Position numbers and translations under genes: made by a program
NCBI RefSeq assembly: GCF_051622035.1
Contig: NC_135359.1
Span: 22,788,001-22,852,000, forward strand
Origin: Arctopsyche grandis
Lineage: Eukaryota > Arthropoda > Insecta > Trichoptera > Hydropsychidae
Direction of reading: 5' to 3'
DNA length: 64,000 nucleotides
The notes under the pieces: generated by a model
Told to the model about the DNA's origin: nothing
Databases searched by the model: none
What the model saw: the letters and a program-made list of their open reading frames with translations, nothing else
Shown here: one piece after another, positions 9,387 to 20,148 of the stretch
How the letters are laid out: each line of letters begins with the position of its first letter
Numbering within the stretch: the stretch's first letter is position 1

Positions 9387-9687
9387 TATCCTGGTAGCGA
9401 TTCACATTTGGGATGTAATCACCGAATATGTGGAGGAAGTGTCGAGTGAGGAGAAGTTTAGAGCTGGCCGCGAGACGCAGTGTTGGGACCGCGCAGAGTG
9501 CGGAGCGGGTGCGGGTGCGGGTGCGGGTGCGGGTGAGGTGAGGCGAGGTGAGGCGACGCGAGGTGAGGGTTGCGGGGCGAGTGGGTGAGTGAGTGAGCGG
9601 GTGAGCGGGCGAGTGGGCGAGTGGGGTGAGCGGGGCGAGAGGGGGCGAGTGGGGGCCACCGGGGGAGCGCCAGCCCCCGCCCTCGCC
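9387..9687 (+). promoter_or_regulatory. GC-rich NAA30 promoter and 5' UTR
   Basis: GC content climbs steeply directly after the TA-flanked transposon ends. At 9503-9535 there are five tandem GCGGGT units, then about 120 bases of GAGTGGGCGAGTGG-type repeats. The G runs on the plus strand could form G-quadruplexes in DNA or in the 5' UTR. The transcription start is not located. Confidence 0.5.
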
Positions 9688-10771
9688 ATGGAGCGGCGGA
9701 CGGTCTCCCGCCGCAAACAGAAAAAGAGCAAAGAGGCGAGTCTGCTGCCCCCCGCCGCACGCGCCCCCCGCTCCGACCCCGACCTCGACCCCGATCTCGA
9801 TCTCGATCTCGATCTGGATCCGGATCCCGAGTGCGGGTCTGGCCTCGATGCTGATCACGATCACGATCACGACTCGTGTCACGACTCTTGTGCCGTGGCG
9901 AGCGCGCCCCCCTGCGAGGAGGTGGCCGAGCGGCTGGCGGGGCTGCGGCTCACGAACGGCACCAACGGCGGAGCCCCCCACGAGGAGGCCGAAACCGAAA
10001 CCGAAACCGAAACCGACACCGACGCTGACGCTGACGCTCGCGGCGCCCCCGAGACGCCCCCTTCGGTGTGCGGCCCCACGTGTGCCGCCCCCTGCTGCGC
10101 CCTCTGCGGGGACGTCTGCTTCGAGTCCTACCAGTCCGAGCTGCAGATGGCCGACATCATGAAGCTGATCCAGAAGGACTTGTCCGAGCCCTACTCCATC
10201 TACACGTACCGCTACTTCATCCACAACTGGCCCAAGCTGTGCTTCCTCGCGATGCATCGAGACAAATGCATCGGAGCCATCGTCTGCAAACTGGACTTGC
10301 ACCGCACCGTCAAACGAGGATACATTGCCATGTTGGCCGTCGACCAAAAATATAGAAAAAGAAAGATCGGCTCCAAGCTTGTAACGCAAGCTATTTCGGT
10401 AATTTTAATTCATTCAATGTTTTACATATTGTATATTATATTACAGTTGGAATGTCGATTCAAAATCGCCTTTAGCTCTTTGACAGTCAAATATAACCTC
10501 GTAAAAAGTTTCTATACTAAATATAACAAAGAATTTATGAAATATAATTCAAAATTCGTTATTATACTTTTCATATTTTAAACGAATATTATGTTTTTGT
10601 TTTCAGGTGATGATATCAGACGGAGCAGACGAAGTTGTGTTAGAAACGGAAATAACAAATAAGCCAGCTTTAAGACTGTACGAAAATTTAGGATTTGTGA
10701 GAGACAAACGGTTGTTTCGATATTATTTAAACGGTGTTGACGCTTTGAGACTAAAATTGTGGCTGAGATGA
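9688..10771 (+). CDS. NAA30: N-alpha-acetyltransferase 30, NatC catalytic subunit (two exons)
   Basis: Exon 1 is 9688-10398 and exon 2 is 10607-10771. The 208-base intron is phase 0 (TCG|GTAATT ... TTTCAG|GTG). The product is 291 aa. NatC acetylates the N-terminal Met of Met-Leu/Ile/Phe/Trp-type proteins, with Naa35 and Naa38 as partners. ATG 9688 (CGCCATGG) is the likely start, since the same frame stays open upstream but lies in GC repeats. The first ~150 residues are low-complexity and acidic: DL/DP repeats, DHDHDHD, then [17 protein letters not shown] Cys-rich patch ([17 protein letters not shown]) precedes the GNAT domain (about residues 155-291). The GNAT domain has [35 protein letters not shown] and, in exon 2, [11 protein letters not shown]...[23 protein letters not shown], ending LKLWLR as in human NAA30. 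The acetyl-CoA loop reads RKRKIG, where human has RRNGIG. Confidence 0.95.
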
Positions 10772-12791
10772 AACTGCATCGTCCAGTTTAATCGAAAAAT
10801 CTTTTAGATTAATTTTACTCTAGTTTTGTACAGATGCAATGTTTGCAATGATGGGTAAAAAATATTTTGAGCGTGAAAATATTTTTAATATTTCTAATTG
10901 AATTAATTAAAATAGTAATATATGAGCTGTTTCATATGAACGTTGAATGAGCCCAGTTTCAGAAAAATAAAATAAATCATGTATGACTTTAAGCCCCCAA
11001 ATCGGCAAAATCTTGCAATGTGATATATAATTGTATGTGGATTTATATTTTTTATGTATTAATAAAATTGTAGATTAACAGCATCTTGGATTATTCAATA
11101 TTGTATTATCACCGAATAGAATTTTTTTTTTAAATCAGTAATACACAAATTTGTTTAAAAAAAATATGACTAATTTCTGTTTCATTTAAAATAGCTCACA
11201 TAATGTGTATATCTTTAAAATTGTAAATTATTTTTTGCCATATGAACAAATATTATATTTACTCTCGGAACAACATTTTATGTTCATTTTTAGGCTATTA
11301 TATAATTTTTTTGGGTTTTTAGGAATTGTTTTTTTTTTTTTGTTAATTTAAAAACGGTTTTATTGCTTGTTATAAATATTAGTTACTATTGACAAAAGGA
11401 TTTCTTTAATTTTTATTATTAACTTCGATTTATAGAAGAACACAAGTTAACTGTTTCTAAAGAGTTCGATATATCGGAAAGAAACATACAAATTCATGTT
11501 ATTTTCATTCGGTATATTGAGTTTGTGGTTGAATTTTTCCACTCTCTTTTAAATCAAGCATTTATAGAACAATCTTGATTTATTAATTGACATCTTACAC
11601 TCATTGTGAACATTGCTCAGACACGCATATAAATATATCTTTCTCAGATGTAAATTGATATCGTAATACACTCACAATGTATTAAACAAGCATGTTTTTT
11701 TCTATAATTTTGTTGAATTTTATTCATTGTAACTTTGTATCATGTACAATATCAACAATGTGATATAAACTCGTAGCAAAATTTTCATTTGAGCTTGCTG
11801 GTATATATAAATATATATATTTATAAGTGATGTGTATATAATCATATACATAATGTACATGAAACACTATTATATTGATTTATTGGTGTTTAACGAGAAT
11901 GAGAATGTACACGAAAATGCCAGATGTAACGTATGTGAATTATCTTTAGGATTTTATGTGTAAATAGATGTCTTTCATATATTTTTTGTTGTTTTTCAAA
12001 AAAACAATGTATGATCTTTTTTTATCGAATGTTCATAAACTTGTATGAAATATGATTAATAGTAATTTGATAAAAAAAAAATACCAAAGAATTTGTTTTT
12101 TTTTTTCTATTTTAATTTTTCTCACTTCCGTAAACATTAATCTGATGAATAAATGACCAATTTTTGGTTTTTGAGTAATATGAAATGGGTAACTAATTTC
12201 CTATTATTGCCAATACAAATTTCAACAATCAGATTGTCGCCATTTCTGATCCCATTTGAAATATTCGTTTCTTTCAGACAAATGTTCCAATATAATATTC
12301 CAAACGATTCTAACAGTTTGTTGGAATATTTTTGCAAATACTGGAAAAGCAAATTTAGAAAATCGCCTTTCTGTTTATATGAAAAATATTCGTTTTTGTT
12401 CAATGATATCGTTAAATCCAGGGATGAGTGTGCGTAATGTCTGGCATTTAAAGTGAAAAATTTGTAAATATAATGTATTATACAGGTATATAAAGTAAAT
12501 ATCTGTTATGCTACAATGTTTTCGAGGCGTTGTATATTTATTTTATACGTTAAATTACTTTTTTTTTGTGTTTATATATGAGCTTTTTTATCAATTAGAT
12601 ATGTTGATTAATATATAACTAAAATTTAATTAAATATGATTCGAACTGATGCGACGAATATCATGTACACTTAATATTAGTTCGGCCACTATTTACCCTC
12701 GTCGGACGGTTAATATTTATGTGAATACTGTGAATTTTCTGTACTGTAATAGATAAATAAAACGTAATACGAATTTTTTGGAGTTTTATAT
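10772..12791 (+). other. NAA30 3' UTR and AT-rich intergenic DNA
   Basis: AATAAA signals overlap at 10966-10976, and another AATAAA lies near 11059. Beyond these, about 1.7 kb is very AT-rich with no gene recognised. Small open frames on both strands near 12140-12450 coincide with imperfect inverted repeats (ATATTC / GAATAT) and look like a worn MITE. Confidence 0.55.
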
Positions 12792-13035
12792 ATAATACAT
12801 GGTAAACGGACTACTAGTCATATGTGAACCAGTCACAGGACAACCGGTCACACGTGATCACCCGTCACACTAAAACTGGTCACACCCTAAAATCGGTCAT
12901 GAGAAAACTGGTTAACCGATTTTAGGGTGTGACCAGTTTTAGTGTGACGGGTGATCACGTGTGACCAATCTAGAGCGACTGGTTGTCCTGTGACAGGGTT
13001 CACATTCGACTAGTAATCACCGAAACATAATACAT
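12792..13035. mobile_element. Near-palindromic Mutator-like MITE, copy 2, with 9-bp TSDs
   Basis: The element is 12801-13026 (226 bp), flanked by ATAATACAT at 12792-12800 and 13027-13035. It starts GGTAAACGGACTACTAG and ends TAGTAATCACCGAAAC, which is the reverse orientation of the copy at 723-960. The arms pair across almost the whole length. The two copies share their sequence but carry unrelated TSDs, so they are independent insertions. Confidence 0.88.
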
Positions 13036-13247
13036 ACATACATATAATGATATAGTCACATCAATTATATACAAACTAGTGGCCTGTGTGCACTCGGTAA
13101 AATATCGCAATTCGGATCAGCGGAATCAATAATTTATTAATAACCAGATGAATCTGGCATGCGCTACAATGCCAGAATAAGGAATGCAATTCACGTTTCA
13201 AGTGATGGTTGGAACTCAACAACGTCTCTTCAACGCCGTGTTGTCAT

Positions 13248-14793
13248 TTATTTATTTATTTTTAAACAGACCATTGTGGCATAACAGGAATTCCTAAAGC
13301 GCCACAATGGTCAAAAAATATAACACAAAAAAGAAAAAAAACAAAATAACAATTAAACATAAACATAAATACATCCATACATACATAAAAAATAGCATTT
13401 ATAATAACAGATAAAGTAAAAATATCAAATAAAATATAGCATAAGGAATGCCTTGCACCTACAGCCAGTTTCAATAAATATGTAAGAAACAACTACAAAT
13501 ACAAAACATCCCTGTAAGGCCCAAATGGAAGAGAGTTAATCAAAATTTCACTCATAAATCACAATCAATCATGAAAACAATGATGAGCGCAGACTACCAG
13601 ATAAATGGGTTAGAGTAATTTCCGACAATTTACGCTCACTAAGGTGGAAAATATCACATTCAGTCTCGGCAGCAACGATTTCATTAAGAAGTCGGATAGC
13701 TCTTGGAATAGGAGCCATTCGAAAAAGAACTGTGCGGGCAGGAGGTACAGCCAGCAAATGATGATGTCTACCACGCACATAGTGAATAGGGACATAAAGC
13801 CCCAACTGCTCCAGCAACAACGGGCATGACGTATTACCACGTAAGAGCAGGAGAACGAAACGAATTAATGAGAAGTTTCTCCGAAGTTCAAGGGAATTAT
13901 ACCCAAGCATGCCCAAAAGGAAAGGAGTGGGGTAGAGATATGGGTAATACCCATATTCTTTCCTATATAGGAAACGAAGAAATGCTTTTTGCACTTTCTC
14001 AATCATCAGAGAGTAATTTGCTTCATGCGGATTCCACACAATCGCATTATACTCTAGCTTACTTCTCACAAGCGAATTGAAAAGCAAGCGAGAAGACAAA
14101 GGATAGGAGAATAATCTTGCATATCTCAAAACAAATCCAAGTCGACGAAAGGAAACGTCAGCGACTTTTTTGATATGGTTGTGAAAGGTGAGCTGAGGAT
14201 CAAAAGTGATACCCAAATCGACAATAGATTCCACACGCTTCAACAAGACGGATCTAATGGAATATCCGTGACAATAGAGTGAATGTGCACGTCCATAGCT
14301 CATAATTGCACATTTGTTTAAATTAAGTTCAAGGCTGAACTGAACTCCAAGACAGCGTTAATATCAGCTTGAAGGAGAGAGGCTTGCCTCTCATCCTTGA
14401 CAGCAAAAAATAATTTAACGTCGTCAGCAAACAAGAGACATGATGCATTACATAAAACTCTAGGGAGGTTATTAATAAGAATTGTAAATAGTAATGGGCC
14501 TAAAGTGGACCCCTGAGTAACACCAGATCGAGTAAAAAATGAAGGAGATTCATAAAGACCATATCTAACAAATTGCTTCCTATCACTAAGATAAGAAGCA
14601 AAGAGTTTAAGAAGACGCGTTGAAAAACCAACCATAAACCAGTCATAAACCAACTGGTAACGTGGTTACCAACGAACACATTTCCTTGACTACACAATGG
14701 CGCTACAAACTTTCGCGTCAGTAAAATCGTAATTACGAATATTATTATTAAGAGGTTTTTTTTCACAGTAAGGACAAATCCTGAAAGTTCCAT
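13248..14793 (-). pseudogene. 5'-truncated CR1/Jockey-type LINE with FADD reverse transcriptase
   Basis: On the minus strand, 14653-14318 encodes the RT palm region: FSTRLLKLFASYLSDRKQF, SGVTQGSTLGPLLF and the catalytic LLFADDVKLF. After a frameshift near 14310-14340, 14303-13569 encodes the C-terminal region (ITFDPQLTFHNHIKK, VRSKLEYNAIVWNPHE). The N-terminal endonuclease and ORF1 are missing. The 3' end has a perfect 12-bp hairpin (13269-13280 with 13301-13312) with a 20-nt loop, then an (AAAT)n tail at 13248-13264. Frameshift and truncation make it dead. Confidence 0.88.
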
Positions 14794-14851
14794 TGTTATC
14801 GGTTGAGTGGCTTAGGAGCCTGTACCAGACAGACAAACACACATTCAATTT

Positions 14852-14852
<1 letters not shown>

Positions 14853-14934
<82 letters not shown>
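14853..14934. repeat. (TA)n microsatellite
   Basis: An almost uninterrupted TA dinucleotide run of about 80 bases. It lies between the LINE fragment and an antisense SINE. Confidence 0.95.
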
Positions 14935-14937
<3 letters not shown>

Positions 14938-14979
14938 AAATTTAATTAATATTTTTGAAAAAAAAATCTTGTTTTTTAT

Positions 14980-15399
14980 ATTTTATTTTATTTTTACATA
15001 GATATGTACCAGGAAGACCTAATAGGTAGACCCCAATGCGCGTTCCTAGACAATTAATTACAAACATTGCAGCATTTTCATTACATAAATCGCCGTATTT
15101 TGAGAGGCTGACGAACAAGGAATTAACAATTAATTAATTAATTAATCCATAGAGACATCTATGGATTTAGACTTGTACAAATTTTTTTAAATATAGTACA
15201 TAAATCAAATTTAGATATTTGTGACATAGCGGGTAGGATGATTTTTGCCAATTAGATGGAGGAACCGTTTCAACAAAATGATTGACTTGCAGTCTCAAAT
15301 ATCCAAATCGGACCAGCAGTATTAAAGATTAGCACGAGATCGAACCCGGTAACCTAACGGTGCTAAACATAAACGTAACCACCGAGCCATACTGCTGGC
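14980..15399 (-). mobile_element. tRNA-headed SINE (antisense)
   Basis: Read on the minus strand it starts GCCAGCAGTATGGCTCGGTGG (A-box-like). It continues to the B-box-like GGGTTCGATC and then a body with TGAAACGGTTCC shared by the other SINEs here. It ends in a hairpin built on AGGAAC..GCATTGGGG..CCTATTAGG..TTCCTGG and an A-rich tail. Confidence 0.75.
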
Positions 15400-16476
15400 G
15401 ATATACGATTCCAGGGGGAGAAACAGGATGGAGCATATAAACAAGCATTCACACGCACTCTACACGCACGCACGCAATAGACAATTATTTTATACGATAT
15501 AGTTCGTAATGTTTCAATTATTTCGGAATTGGTTAATATATTTCAGAAAAAAAAATCTTGTTCGTAATGCAGCGTTGTGACAATGGAATTATTTGAATCG
15601 ATTTGATTAATTTTGTGAAATATTACGTCAACTCTGAAATTCGAATTGGGTATCCCCTCTTCATACACAATTTTACAAAATTTATGCTATCGTTGGGGCC
15701 TGCCATCTTCAGATGGGGGCCTCGGTACGAACAAGCTAAGATGAGGTTAGTAATGAAACGTAAAGGAGGTTTGTAAAAAATACCTCATCTCAATTTCAGT
15801 GTTTTAAATAAAATCCATTTTTTCTCCTTATTTTATTTTTTGGAGTTCCTTTCATACAGGGGGGTCATTTGGGAGTTCAGCGGAGGGTACATTTGGCCAG
15901 ACCAGGAATATGCATGTCATTTGATACTATGAACCTTAATCAAATCGATTACACATTACTAAAAGTTTGGGACAGCAGAAATTGCAACAAATTTAAACAT
16001 GTCGATCAGAAGTTTCTTCCGAAAAACAGGCTTCAGAACCAATTATTACGCTTTGTCGCGACACCACGTTTCACACTCGCTTTCACGTCATGTTTCGATG
16101 CGTAGTTAACAGATGGTGTTGTAACGTATAATTTCAAAATTTATTCCCACCTTAGAAAAAACGAGGATATGGTATGAAGAATAGTCTCAATGGGGTCGCA
16201 TTCATCCAGCTTCGTTCGAAAGATAAAATCGGCCAATTATGAGTCCATAAAGTCACGGTTCGTTCCTCGTCTTCGCTTATTTCGGCATTTGACAACTCCA
16301 CATTTGTTCTATTGGGTGCTTTGGAGATTTATTATGAAATAAGTAAAAAAAAAATGTATGGACGTATTGAGAAGTATGCATAAACTTCAGGAACGCGTGC
16401 GACTACTAATTCATAAGACTTGAGACATCTGTTGACATATGTACATGTAGTCGAAACGTCATATCGTAGCGAAGCG
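15400..16476. other. Intergenic, no gene recognised
   Basis: About 1.1 kb of moderately AT-rich sequence. A segment near 15690-15730 (GGGGCCTGCCATC...GGGGGCCTCGG) and the CCCC-rich strings around 15650 look like worn transposon ends, but no TSD could be found. Confidence 0.4.
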
Positions 16477-16696
16477 TAATAACCATAGAAGTAGAATGCA
16501 TAGAATCGCTCTCAGCCTACAAAAATGTTGCTACAAAAACTCTGTGCGGCAGAGTTTGTTCATTGTTTGCTAAACTTCGTCTCTCTCTCTCTTGTGTCTC
16601 TTTTCTGATTTTCCGTCTCTCTCTTCAAAGGCTCGCTTTTAGACGATACTTTTGTTAACAATGACCATTCTATGCATTCTACTTCTATGGTAATAA
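16477..16696. mobile_element. MITE with TIRs and TAATAA flanks
   Basis: The element is 16483-16690 (208 bp), with inverted termini CCATAGAAGTAGAATGCATA and its complement, at least 24 bases long. TAATAA occurs directly on both sides (16477-16482, 16691-16696). The duplication can be read as 6 bp or as a 3-bp TAA, which would fit PIF/Harbinger. The interior holds a pyrimidine-rich CTCTCT run and no coding sequence. Confidence 0.75.
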
Positions 16697-18271
16697 CTAG
16701 TTTTTGGGCGTGAAGCGTGAGCCTCACTACTAAACAAGTACCAAAAAAAAACTTTATAAAAAAATACCACAAACTGGCTCAAATTTTGCCCCCCACCTGA
16801 AAAAAATTGAAATGAGGTCCCTGTCGAGTGCTTTGCATTAGTTTCCCTCCCCTCCCCAAGTTAACCAGACCACACAAGGGAAAACTACTTGATTTCCTGG
16901 AATAGACCCAAAAGCAAGATTTTGGATTTTGTTACCAATATTTATTGGAATTAATAGTTGAATACCCTCGTCATACTTAACAATAATTTTTATCACCGAG
17001 TAAGTACATTCAGATCTACACCAACAATTGAAACTTGTCTATTTTTTACTATGATTGCGGACTGCGATTTGAATGTATGTAAACAACGTCACTATTTATT
17101 TTTTCTACTACTTTTTAGTGCTTGTAATGACAATTATTTCATTGGGGCCGCCGAGAAGAATCCTGAACTCTTGAAAAATAATTCCGAGCCCTATGACAAA
17201 CTAAAAAATAGATCTTATAGATATATTTTTAATATGTGAAAAATATATCAGAACTATTAGAAAAATACCTACATAGATGTTCGTAGTTATTTTTTAAAAT
17301 AATTGAATAAGAAAGTATGATATAACTAGGGATAGGCCCGAAAATGTGCTGAAACGGGATTAAAAAAGGTTAACAATAGAAACCCATTTATTTCGAGCTG
17401 GCGCATCCTACCGCCGCTCACTGGATATAACTAAAGCCCGGACCCAGAGGGTGCCGCGTATTGTTCAAATGTTGTAAATGCATTGTTAAAGGTTTGACGA
17501 ACCTTTTTTACAAAGGATTTACTACAATGGAACAATGGATAGCACTGTGACTATCCTACCTCTAGATATAACAGGTACGATTTCACATGGACACTAAGAA
17601 TGCGTGGCTCGAAAAATAATAAACACAGCATTAAATAAATATATGTATTTTTATGTAGAATAATATAAAATATCAATATCGGTCAGTCGAACGTCTGGAA
17701 CTTTACCCCAACTTTCTGCCCCCCCCCTTACCCTCTCATCGGCCCTGTTCATCACCTATATGCTTATTTACCATTTTTTAATACTAATGCTATTATATTC
17801 TTTTCAATAATATTTTATTGCATAATTTAAAGTAGACATGTTAAAAAATAGTTATGATTTTTGTTTGTAGGGTTTGTTTATACGTATTAGGGAAAAACAT
17901 GCCTGTGATTTAATGAAAATTCGTTTGCTTATCGAAGTTTTTAGCTCTTTTTCGTTTAGGATCGAGTTCAAATTTAGTTTTTATAACTAAATGCATTTTA
18001 GTTGACAATATCTAATATAATAAAAAATCTGGCCGAGTTAAATTGGCTCAAAATTTTTGATGTTTAAGTTGAATAAATTTACTCAATTACAATCATTATA
18101 TGTAAGCTTTTTATTAATTTTCTTATTAAAAGTTCAATAAAAAAAAATCCAAGAATTCATGCATTTTGCCCAAGTGTGAGGCTTCAGATATCGTCGACGA
18201 GTATTACTCAAAATATAAGCGTTCTGAAAAAGCCGGCATCCAACAATGGACGGTTAACGACGACAATTAAA
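16697..18271. other. Intergenic, no gene recognised
   Basis: About 1.6 kb, AT-rich. Short C-runs (16788, 17716) and a GGGTGCCGCG-containing stretch (17450-17560) suggest old DNA-transposon debris. None could be bounded. Confidence 0.4.
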
Positions 18272-18412
18272 GGGTTCGGTGGTTATTCCGCACAAAGCGA
18301 TCTCGCACACGTCATTAAAATCTCGATCACGGAACATCTAGCATCCGAAAAGTCCATCTATCGATAGTTATACACGAACTAGCATACTAAGGAGAACTCG
18401 ATTACCAGATGC
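18272..18412. mobile_element. Fragment of the second palindromic (GTTCGGTG) MITE subfamily
   Basis: It starts GTTCGGTGGTTATTCCGCAC, matching the GTTCGGTGAC start of the copy at 30353. It continues with CTCGCACACGTCA..AAAATCTCGA and ACGGAACATCTAGCATCC in the same order. The distal GTTTACC end is not recognisable, so it is truncated or diverged. Confidence 0.55.
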
Positions 18413-18509
18413 AAAGAAATGAAAAGACCATGGCCCGAGCATCGGGGGGACAGCCATGGCACTGGCCTGAGGGCCCGGACCACGAGGGGGTCTGGCACCG
18501 AGACAATAT

Positions 18510-18967
18510 TTAATTTTATTTTTTATTTTTACATTTTAATACAAGGAATGCTTTACAGGTAAACCCCAATGCGCCTTCCTGGCCAATTACAAACAATAAA
18601 GCATTTTTATTTATTATACAAATCGCCGAATTACGAGACACTGACTTAAACTCGCAATTTAACGAGACATCTATGAATTCTACATAAATTCTATTGTACA
18701 TTAATCATACTCAAATAGTGGTGACATAGTAGGTAGGAAGGATTTTTATCCAATTTTAAATCGGGAACCGTTTCAACAATGAAATCAGAGAAAGTTGGCT
18801 ATCTCTGATAGGAAATGATCGACCAGGAGTCACAAATATCCAGGTTTAACCAGCAGCATTACAGATATACTCAGAAAAATTCTATTCAATCGAGGTCAGC
18901 TCATCGGATCGAACCCGGCGCCTCTCTGTGTTAAGCAGAAGCTAAACGACCGAGCTATGATGCTGGC
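18510..18967 (-). mobile_element. tRNA-headed SINE (antisense)
   Basis: The minus strand starts GCCAGCATCATAGCTCGGTCG, with GGGTTCGATCCGATG as B box and the shared body (GGTCGATCATTTCCTATCAG, then TTGAAACGGTTCC). Its 3' part keeps CAGGAAGGCGCATTGGGGTT, the loop side of the hairpin seen in the copy at 37420. Its distal arm is eroded. Confidence 0.75.
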
Positions 18968-19140
18968 TAATATATATATTTTTTAAATTTATTACGAAAT
19001 TGTCTTTCATCTTCGTACTTGTTATGTTCAAGTAGTAACTTTTCGGTGATACCTTAGATATTATCTTTATACCACGACTTTTATTTGAGATTTGTGAAAA
19101 TATATTATCACTTATCAAAGTGATCCTCAATCTTAGTACT

Positions 19141-19400
19141 CCTTAATGCAGAGCATCTTAACCTGTGTGCCGCGGAAATATTTGTTCCCCGAACAGCACT
19201 TCGGCCTACTGCGTGCGAGTGAGATCGCGTGTGAGGAAGAAAACCGATGTTAATTAGCGTTTTGTCACCTATGCATATACGGAATAACTAGCGACTGCCG
19301 ATGAAGTATGTACATATGTATGTACGTAGCTGACAAAGTCTACGAGACGTAAACAATGTGTGCCGCGAATATCCAGAGGTTACGATGCCCCGCCTTAATG
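19141..19400. mobile_element. hAT MITE with 8-bp TSDs
   Basis: The element is 19149-19392 (244 bp), bounded by CCTTAATG at 19141-19148 and 19393-19400. Its left end is CAGAGCATCTTAACCTGTG, and the right end read inward is CGGGGCATCGTAACCTCTG. CAG...TTAACCTGTG..CCGCGG is a familiar hAT terminus. There is no coding sequence. Confidence 0.85.
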
Positions 19401-19472
19401 TGTATGTACTGTGAAAAATATTGATGAAATGATTTTTAATTTCAATTTTGAAACATTTGGGGGGGGGGGGGG

Positions 19473-20103
19473 GCTTAAGCGGGTCTACCTCACGGGCCCG
19501 AAAGCGAAACGCCCGAAAACGCAAATTTTGGAAGGCAAAGATCGATAATCGAAAGATCTTAAGTCGAAAGATCAAAAAAAAAGGGTGCATGGTAAACGGT
19601 ACATACTCACTTACAACAAGAATAAGAGGAACAGGTTTTTCCTCCCGTATTAATGTGCGCGCGCCATTGATGTATAATACACATAGATGGGCCCTGACGT
19701 GTGATTTTGGTCGGAGATCTTGTCTTCACTAACTGAGGGGTGCGGGGGGTTTAACTACCGGGGAAGTTGGGAAAAAAATGGTTTTTTCCCTACGACGCAG
19801 CGGTACCTACCTACCTACTAAGAGAAACTGTGCATGCGCCATGTATTTTGCATGCGCCAAAAGGGAGACCAGTATAAGACGTGAGGGCGGATCTAGTGTA
19901 TTATACATCAATGGCGCGCGCAGAATACGGGAGGAAAAGCCTATTCCTCTTGTTCCTGTTGAATCCTGCTAGCGCAAATTAAGTGAGTATGTACCGTTTA
20001 CCATGCACCCTTTTTTTATCTTTCGACTTAAGATCTTTCGATTTTCGATCTTTGCCTTCCAAAATTTGCGTTTTCGGGCCCGTGAGGGAGACCGGGCTTA
20101 AGC
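19473..20103. repeat. Large foldback element with nested GGTAAACGG termini
   Basis: The arms pair over about 200 bases (about 19473-19690 with 19890-20103). Nested inside the arms, GGTAAACGG at 19591 and CCGTTTACC ending at 20002 mark an inner palindromic unit of 412 bp. Its ends match the Mutator-like MITEs of this window. The outer arms contain repeated GATCTTTCG boxes and CGGGCCCGTGAGG. A 15-base G run lies directly left of the structure. No coding sequence is recognised. Confidence 0.75.
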
Positions 20104-20148
20104 ATACTAGCCTGGGGGCCCAGCTTGGGAAGTGCGGGCCATGTCATT

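Noticed and set aside
9370-10389. A 339-codon antisense frame over NAA30 exon 1
   Set aside because: It is the shadow of a GC-rich, repeat-bearing exon. Its translation is low-complexity (GxGxGx, RTRTRT) and the sense strand encodes a clear NAA30.
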